Made by a program: the position numbers and the translations under genes. 9,324 bases of DNA from Hyphomicrobiaceae bacterium (GTDB taxonomy: Bacteria > Pseudomonadota > Alphaproteobacteria > Rhizobiales > Hyphomicrobiaceae): assembly GCA_021775715.1 (NCBI GenBank), contig JAJFHI010000438.1, positions 1-9,324 of the forward strand. The letters are read 5' to 3'. The notes beneath the pieces were generated by a model. It saw only the letters and a list, made by a program, of their open reading frames with translations. It had not been told where the DNA came from and searched no databases. Shown in pieces: positions 5,048 through 9,324 of the stretch. Numbering within the stretch: position 1 is the first letter of the stretch; each line of letters opens with the position of its first letter.

Positions 5048-7438
5048 GTGAAATCCAGTCTATTCGTTTGTTTACTCGTTGCTAGTCTGATTTTGGTAAC
5101 GCCTGGTCAAGTACTTGGCCAGACGAATGATCCAAATTCAGTCAGCGGCACGAGCTCTGATCCCACTGGAGAATCTGAGACCATTCCGGCGGTGTCTGAT
5201 CCAGATACCGCGGTCGTCGAGCCAGATCCATCCGGTGACACGGCGCCGGCGCAAAGTGAAACATTACCGCCGGTAGACGTGATCATGGATCCGCAACCAA
5301 AACCAAAACCAAAACCTAAAGCAAAGCAGCGTGCGGCAAGTCCTGTCAAAGTGCAAAATAGTTCTTCGGGTGGTCAAGACGAGCCACCGGAAGTTACGCC
5401 CCCGCCGCTCATTGATGACACCGAAAGCGTCCCAGCAGGGCCAGCAATAAAAACACGCCGCGAACTCGAAAACGCGGGAGAAGTCCGTGTGCCCGAGGCT
5501 ATAGGCGACGCACCTAACGTCAACATAACTGGCTTTGGGGATGGACGCTCAACGAGTGTCAATATGCGCGGCGTTGGAGCGCTCAGAGACCCGCTAAGTC
5601 CCGGCGACACGTCATTTGTCGTCTATGTTGATGGAGTTCCACAGCCGTTATTTGCAGTCGATGCTGATCTACTTGATATAGAGCGGGTTGAATTGTTGAA
5701 GGGGCCGCAAGGCACGCTGTTTGGGCTAAGCACAACGGCTGGCGCCCTCAATGTCATCACTCGTAAGCCCAGTGATAAACCAGAATTTTCAATTAGAAGC
5801 GAACTGGGGGAGGACGGACACGCACTGGCGGAATTCATGGCTTCAGGTCCTCTAATTCCGCGTGTTCTTGCTGGGCGATTGGCGTTGCGTTTGTCGACGA
5901 TCGATGGGTTCGTTCCAAATACTTTGACTGGCAACGATCTCGGCGAGCAGGATGTCTTCTCAGGAAGAGGGACGCTACGCTTTACGCCCTCGTTGACAAC
6001 TGCAATTACGCTGTCTTTCAGCGCTGATCACGATAAGCGAACATTTCCGTTCTTCTTACTGCGGAACACACCGGAATTTCCAGTCGCATCGTATGTCGAT
6101 GACAACCGTTCCAGACGGCGCGTCAATACTGGTACGCTTACGATCGAGCACAAAGCCAAAGACGTTGCGTTCAAGAGTACGACAGGGTTGACGCAGCTAA
6201 AGACAACTGACCTTTTTATCGATGACACAGAGGGCTTTGCGTTTTCCAAGATCACCGGGCTGCCACCATCGACGTTTTCGAGGAATGATTCTTTTTCCGA
6301 TTGGAACGAGGATCAGAAAACGCTCAGCCAAGAATTCCTATTTAGCTCACTTCAAAATGAGAATTTTTCCTGGGTCGTTGGCGCATCGTATTTTCATAAC
6401 AACTTTACAGCTGACTATTTGAACGAGCATGCCTTTGTGCCTGCCTCAAGTGGCAAGCGGCGCAATGAGTTGGTGAACAATAGTTTTGCAGGGTTTGGAG
6501 AAGTCACCGTTCCAATTGGACCTCGATTGAGAGTAACGCCTGGCGCGCGGTTTACTCATGAGAGAAAAACTTACGACCTGCAATATTTGGGGGTCGGTGC
6601 ACCTGGAACCGTTGATGCATTTCAGGAATCTGGCGAGCTCGCGTTCAACTATGCAACGGGGCGCTTGTTGTTTGCCTATGAATTGACACCTGACAGCACA
6701 GCTCATGCGACTATATCTCGTGGTTTCAAATCAGGCGGGTATCCACGCTTTGTAAACGATGCTTCATTGGGGATTGCGACCGAGCCGTTCGCTTCAAGCA
6801 AAATCTGGGCATACGAAGCTGGCTATAAATATAGAGCGCCAAAAAACATCGGTTACTTTGATGCGACCGCTTTTTACAACGACATTGAGGATGAGCAACT
6901 CTTAGATTTTGATTCAGCGGCAGTTACTTTCCGACCAGCAAACCTCGACGTCATTACGTACGGCTTGGAGTTGGCCGCCGGAATAAGTGTAACGGATGCG
7001 CTCAAGATTGCTGGCGCAATTGGCTACACGAAGGCGGAGTTTATCAACGTTGATCCAATTCTACGCACAGCCGGTGCAAAAAATGGCAACCGCCTCCCCA
7101 ACGTGCCGAAATTGACGGCGAGCGCAGCGCTCGATTATCGCCAATCCGTCGAAGCCGTTGATTTCGGATTCGATGGGCACATGTTTGGCCATATTGGCTG
7201 GCGGTTTGTCGGTGACCGGGCAGCGGACGAAGAAAACAGGTTCTCCCTGGACGCCTATCACATTGTTGATGGCCGCATCGGAATTGAGCCTATCGATGGC
7301 GTCGAGATGTACATATTTGCAAAAAATCTTTTGGATACAATTCCTCAGCTATCCGGTGGCCTTGTCTTGCCGAATGCTGAGCTTGTCGTACCTGGACGAG
7401 GGCGAATTGTTGGGGCGGGCACTTCCGCACGGTGGTAG
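5048..7438 (+). CDS. TonB-dependent outer-membrane receptor
   Basis: A 796-residue receptor that uses TonB/ExbBD energy to import a ligand, typically a siderophore or other scarce compound, across the outer membrane. It starts at GTG (5048); the frame has no ATG back to a stop at 4976. A signal peptide covers about residues 1-24 (hydrophobic core LFVCLLVASLILV, probable cut after VLG). An acidic, Pro-rich segment follows, with a TonB-box-like LPPVDVIM (73-80) and a KP repeat (QPKPKPKPKAK, 83-93). The plug domain spans about 135-240 and ends in YVDGVPQP, IERVELLKGPQGTLFG and AGALNVITRKP, all classic plug motifs. The barrel (241-796) includes SRGFKSGGYPRF, YEAGYKYRAPKN and FYNDIEDEQL and ends in Trp, the usual outer-membrane assembly signal. 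Domain order and length match FyuA-like/sphingomonad receptors. No partner transport gene is adjacent and the ligand is unknown. The Shine-Dalgarno is weak. Confidence 0.95.
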   Translation: MKSSLFVCLLVASLILVTPGQVLGQTNDPNSVSGTSSDPTGESETIPAVSDPDTAVVEPDPSGDTAPAQSETLPPVDVIMDPQPKPKPKPKAKQRAASPVKVQNSSSGGQDEPPEVTPPPLIDDTESVPAGPAIKTRRELENAGEVRVPEAIGDAPNVNITGFGDGRSTSVNMRGVGALRDPLSPGDTSFVVYVDGVPQPLFAVDADLLDIERVELLKGPQGTLFGLSTTAGALNVITRKPSDKPEFSIRSELGEDGHALAEFMASGPLIPRVLAGRLALRLSTIDGFVPNTLTGNDLGEQDVFSGRGTLRFTPSLTTAITLSFSADHDKRTFPFFLLRNTPEFPVASYVDDNRSRRRVNTGTLTIEHKAKDVAFKSTTGLTQLKTTDLFIDDTEGFAFSKITGLPPSTFSRNDSFSDWNEDQKTLSQEFLFSSLQNENFSWVVGASYFHNNFTADYLNEHAFVPASSGKRRNELVNNSFAGFGEVTVPIGPRLRVTPGARFTHERKTYDLQYLGVGAPGTVDAFQESGELAFNYATGRLLFAYELTPDSTAHATISRGFKSGGYPRFVNDASLGIATEPFASSKIWAYEAGYKYRAPKNIGYFDATAFYNDIEDEQLLDFDSAAVTFRPANLDVITYGLELAAGISVTDALKIAGAIGYTKAEFINVDPILRTAGAKNGNRLPNVPKLTASAALDYRQSVEAVDFGFDGHMFGHIGWRFVGDRAADEENRFSLDAYHIVDGRIGIEPIDGVEMYIFAKNLLDTIPQLSGGLVLPNAELVVPGRGRIVGAGTSARW

Positions 7439-7474
7439 TGACGGTCTGTTTCTCTAACTTCCCCAGAGGCGCTC

Positions 7475-7501
7475 TTGCCGCCCACGCATGATCTGTACTA
7501 T
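7475..7501 (+). promoter_or_regulatory. Possible promoter of the xre gene, with direct repeat
   Basis: TTGCCG (7475-7480) and TACTAT (7496-7501) are 15 nt apart, slightly short for a housekeeping promoter. The direct repeat TGATCT-GTACTA-TGATCT (7489-7506) overlaps the -10, which is the position expected of a repressor site and could suggest autoregulation by the XRE protein. This is inferred from position only. Confidence 0.25.
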
Positions 7502-7576
7502 GATCTTCATTCAATAGGCTAGAAAAATGCAGTTAGATGCTGTTTTACATGGAAAAGTTTTGGCACCTCGCCGGGC

Positions 7577-7834
7577 GTGTCACGACAACAGCTGCCAGGA
7601 GTTAGTTTCATATCTGGACCCGATAAGATTGACGAACACGTAGGACTTCGCTTGCGGCAGGGTCGCGAGGCCAGCCGTTTGTCGAAGGAAGAGTTGGCAG
7701 CGGCTCTCGGACTTTCGTTGCTTGAACTCGACGACATCGAAACTGGCAGAGCAAGGCTAACACCCACTCAGATGTTTGCGGCTTCGAAGGCACTGAGTGT
7801 GAAACCCTTTTTCTTTTTCGAGGCCCTCGAGTAG
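7577..7834 (+). CDS. Small XRE-family helix-turn-helix DNA-binding protein
   Basis: An 85-residue protein made almost wholly of one Cro/C1-type helix-turn-helix domain: HVGLRLRQGREASRLSKEELAAALGLS (21-47) and LLELDDIETGRARLTPTQMFAASKALSVKP (48-77), ending FFFFEALE. The pattern (K/R)xxR...LSxEELAxxLG...xxxxExGxxR...ALxVxxxFFFE is typical of stand-alone XRE regulators common in alphaproteobacteria. It has no ligand-binding or peptidase domain. The start is GTG (7577); no ATG occurs in frame before an upstream stop (7520-7522), and the Shine-Dalgarno is poor (GGAAAA lies about 20 nt upstream), so the true start may differ slightly. It follows the receptor gene by 138 nt in the same direction and converges on the methyltransferase gene with 13 nt between the stops. 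Its targets are unknown. Confidence 0.85.
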   Translation: MSRQQLPGVSFISGPDKIDEHVGLRLRQGREASRLSKEELAAALGLSLLELDDIETGRARLTPTQMFAASKALSVKPFFFFEALE

Positions 7835-7847
7835 CCCTGTATGATTT

Positions 7848-8744
7848 TCAGCTCGTTGCCGACGACCGTTCGAATGATCGAGTTTGAGCATTCAGGCGCA
7901 GACTCCATAGGTCCAAACTCAAACTGATTGATTTGCCTGGGCCTGCTACCCAATCCGCAATCTCTTTACGAACACCAGCAGCGCGTTCTCCGGCTGCGCC
8001 AGAGCGCTCCAGAACGGTGACCCATCCATTCAAAACGGTGGTTAGGTCCTTTTCACACCATGAACCTCGCTCGTGCTCAGATGAAATCGACTGCTCCAAC
8101 TCACATGACCAGCTGTCACCAAGCATCCCGGCGAAACTTTCTTTTTTCCGCAACATGCTCCGCGATCCACCGTTGCTTTCGCAAATGGTCTCATAGTGTT
8201 CGATCAAATTTTCAAGACCCACAAGCCTGGGATGGGCGCAGCTGCTCATCGGGTTTGGCTCGATAATCAGCACCTGAGTGTTGTCATGGCATAGGGGCTG
8301 AAGTTTCGAGAAAAAGTCCGCTGCGTCGTCCAAATGCTGAACTACAAATCGAAGAATAATGGCGTCAAACTTGCCGGTTGGTGCGGAGCTGACGATATCG
8401 CTTTGTTCAAACTCTATGTCGCTATCTCTGTGCCGATGGCGTGCGCGCGCTATGAGGGCTGGAGAGCGGTCTATTGCCGTGACGTGTTTGTCCGGAAAGG
8501 CGATTTGAAGCTGCTTTGCATAATCGCCGTTGCCGCATCCGATATCGATGATGCTGTGAACATCTTTCCATGCAGGAAGCGCATCAAGGGCAGTTATCTC
8601 AGCTGGTGACATCAGCTCAACCTGATGACGCAGCAGTTCATCCCAGACGTCTGCTTGCGAACAAAACGTATTCCCCATCACTGAGCTCGAACCAATTGCT
8701 CTGTTATCTGCTAACAACTGCGCCTGTTCTTGCTGAATACTCAT
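7848..8744 (-). CDS. Class I SAM-dependent methyltransferase
   Basis: A 298-residue cytosolic protein with a Rossmann-type methyltransferase core. Motif I is IIDIGCGNGDYAKQL (65-79), which holds the SAM-binding Gly-rich loop; the acidic residue at the end of strand 2 is Asp92 (VTAIDRSP); FEQSD (112-116) is the usual adenine-contact position; and FDAIILRFVVQHLDD (126-140) is motif IV with post-motif helix. VLIIEPNP (158-165) forms the next strand. The N-terminal 60 residues and the part after 170 would form the substrate-side elements and do not resemble a family I can name. The substrate is therefore unknown. It starts at ATG 8744 with GAAGGG upstream. The gene is divergent from the hydrolase gene across 128 bp and converges with xre. 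It could be a small-molecule O- or N-methyltransferase; BioC was considered and not supported. Confidence 0.88.
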   Translation of the reverse strand: MSIQQEQAQLLADNRAIGSSSVMGNTFCSQADVWDELLRHQVELMSPAEITALDALPAWKDVHSIIDIGCGNGDYAKQLQIAFPDKHVTAIDRSPALIARARHRHRDSDIEFEQSDIVSSAPTGKFDAIILRFVVQHLDDAADFFSKLQPLCHDNTQVLIIEPNPMSSCAHPRLVGLENLIEHYETICESNGGSRSMLRKKESFAGMLGDSWSCELEQSISSEHERGSWCEKDLTTVLNGWVTVLERSGAAGERAAGVRKEIADWVAGPGKSISLSLDLWSLRLNAQTRSFERSSATS

Positions 8745-8872
8745 TGTACACCCTTCATTTAACTTGCTGCTTGGTCGTCCAATTGCTTAATCATCAGACA
8801 GAGTTCAACCTGCACGACTTAGTCAAAAATACTTCGCTTACGAAAACACCGATTATCATCAGGCACGTGGCA
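8745..8872. promoter_or_regulatory. Divergent intergenic region between methyltransferase and hydrolase genes
   Basis: This 128-bp stretch must carry the starts of two opposite transcripts if the hydrolase starts at 8873. The 8-bp repeat ATCATCAG occurs twice in direct orientation (8790-8797 and 8855-8862), the second copy just before the hydrolase start. On the plus strand TTCAAC (8804-8809), 17 nt, AAATAC (8827-8832) is a weak promoter candidate. No strong palindrome was found. Confidence 0.35.
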
Positions 8873-9324
8873 ATGACTGGAAGCAAAAATTCCTTCGACG
8901 ACGATCAACACATCATTGCTGTAGGAGACGGCCCCCCTATTCTTGTCTTCCATGGCGGGCCTGGCTTTAGTCATAACTATCTTGTTCGATGGCTGGCCTA
9001 TCTCAGTCGTACACGTACGCTGCTTTACTTCGACCAAAGTTTCTCCGATCATCCTTCTGGCTTGGAAGCGACAAACAGCTTTGATCAGACCATCCAGCAG
9101 GCGCGTGGAATCATTGCCGAGGTTAGTGACGGCAAAAAGCTAACGCTTATTGCCCATTCCTGGGGCGCCTTGGTAGCTATGACGGCACTGCGCTCCTTTC
9201 CACAACTCAGTCTCGATGGCTTGCTAATCAATCCCGTACCGTCCACCCGAAGCGGGTTCGACCAAGTCCGTGACAGACTATTTTCCCGCATGCCGACTAG
9301 CATGCTTGAGGCAATCGCGTCCGT
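8873..9324 (+). CDS. Alpha/beta hydrolase, proline iminopeptidase-like (N-terminal part, cut by window edge)
   Basis: The frame is open from ATG 8873 to the right edge (150 codons seen; full-length relatives are about 280-320). DGPPILVFHGGPGFSHNYL (19-37) contains HGGPG (27-31), the oxyanion-hole signature of the proline iminopeptidase (peptidase S33) branch. LTLIAHSWGALVAM (90-103) is the nucleophile elbow, with Ser96 as the likely catalytic serine. The family's DQRGxGxS motif is replaced by FDQSFSDHPSG (53-63), and the elbow reads AHSWG rather than GxSxG/GGSWG. The Asp and His of the triad would lie beyond the window. These changes suggest an ester, lactone or amide hydrolase with a different substrate rather than a true prolyl peptidase. 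The start is moderately uncertain: the frame stays open further upstream and the ribosome binding site is weak. The gene is divergent from the methyltransferase. Confidence 0.85.
   Translation, partial: MTGSKNSFDDDQHIIAVGDGPPILVFHGGPGFSHNYLVRWLAYLSRTRTLLYFDQSFSDHPSGLEATNSFDQTIQQARGIIAEVSDGKKLTLIAHSWGALVAMTALRSFPQLSLDGLLINPVPSTRSGFDQVRDRLFSRMPTSMLEAIAS

Noticed and set aside
7440..7500. Rho-independent terminator after the receptor
   Set aside because: Only a 4-bp GGCG/CGCC stem without a T run was found.
7290..7514. Minus-strand frame antisense to the receptor end, considered as a small peptide gene
   Set aside because: It needs a TTG start, lacks a ribosome binding site, and most of it lies opposite the conserved barrel end of the receptor.
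7527..7640. Short plus-strand ATG frame (38 codons) before and overlapping xre
   Set aside because: It overlaps the xre start in another frame, has no domain-like composition, and the xre frame carries clear helix-turn-helix conservation. A leader peptide cannot be excluded.
7848..9324. BioC/BioH biotin-synthesis pair
   Set aside because: The methyltransferase lacks the N-terminal pattern expected of BioC, and the hydrolase has HGGPG of the iminopeptidase branch rather than BioH-type motifs.

Overview
The window looks like part of an alphaproteobacterial chromosome. The evidence is a ccoNOQP-ccoG cluster of the alphaproteobacterial type, with an N-terminally extended CcoN and a short CcoQ, an FNR/FixK-type box upstream of it, and a sphingomonad/caulobacter-like TonB-dependent receptor. 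Genus cannot be read from the sequence. Only the respiratory cluster is confidently assigned to a specific pathway; the right half is accessory in character.

Positions 1-3923 (minus strand) hold the operon for a cbb3-type cytochrome c oxidase, transcribed right to left: ccoN (catalytic haem-copper subunit), ccoO (mono-haem cytochrome c), ccoQ (small membrane subunit, 56 codons), ccoP (di-haem cytochrome c) and the first 140 codons of ccoG (ferredoxin-like copper-handling assembly factor), which runs off the left edge. Genes overlap or lie within a few bases of each other, with ribosome binding sites inside the preceding stop regions. A perfect TTGAC-N4-GTCAA palindrome about 80 bp upstream of the preferred ccoN start is the probable oxygen-responsive control site.

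Positions 3990-5047 contain about 1 kb without a convincing intact gene. It holds a decayed fragment of an IS481-type transposase (minus strand, with a frameshift and an in-frame stop), a run of 13 G, two short palindromes that look like operators (TGACAGTGTCA, and an 18-bp near-perfect palindrome TGTTCCGTGCATGGAACA), and one unassigned open frame just before the next gene.

Positions 5048-9324 carry a 796-residue TonB-dependent outer-membrane receptor with a long Pro/Lys-rich segment before its plug, a small XRE-type DNA-binding protein (GTG start), a class I SAM-dependent methyltransferase on the opposite strand, converging on the xre gene with a 13-nt gap, and, divergent from the methyltransferase, the first 150 codons of an alpha/beta hydrolase related to proline iminopeptidases but with altered signature motifs. 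The substrates of these proteins cannot be read from sequence. No CRISPR array, tRNA, rRNA or intact mobile element was seen.
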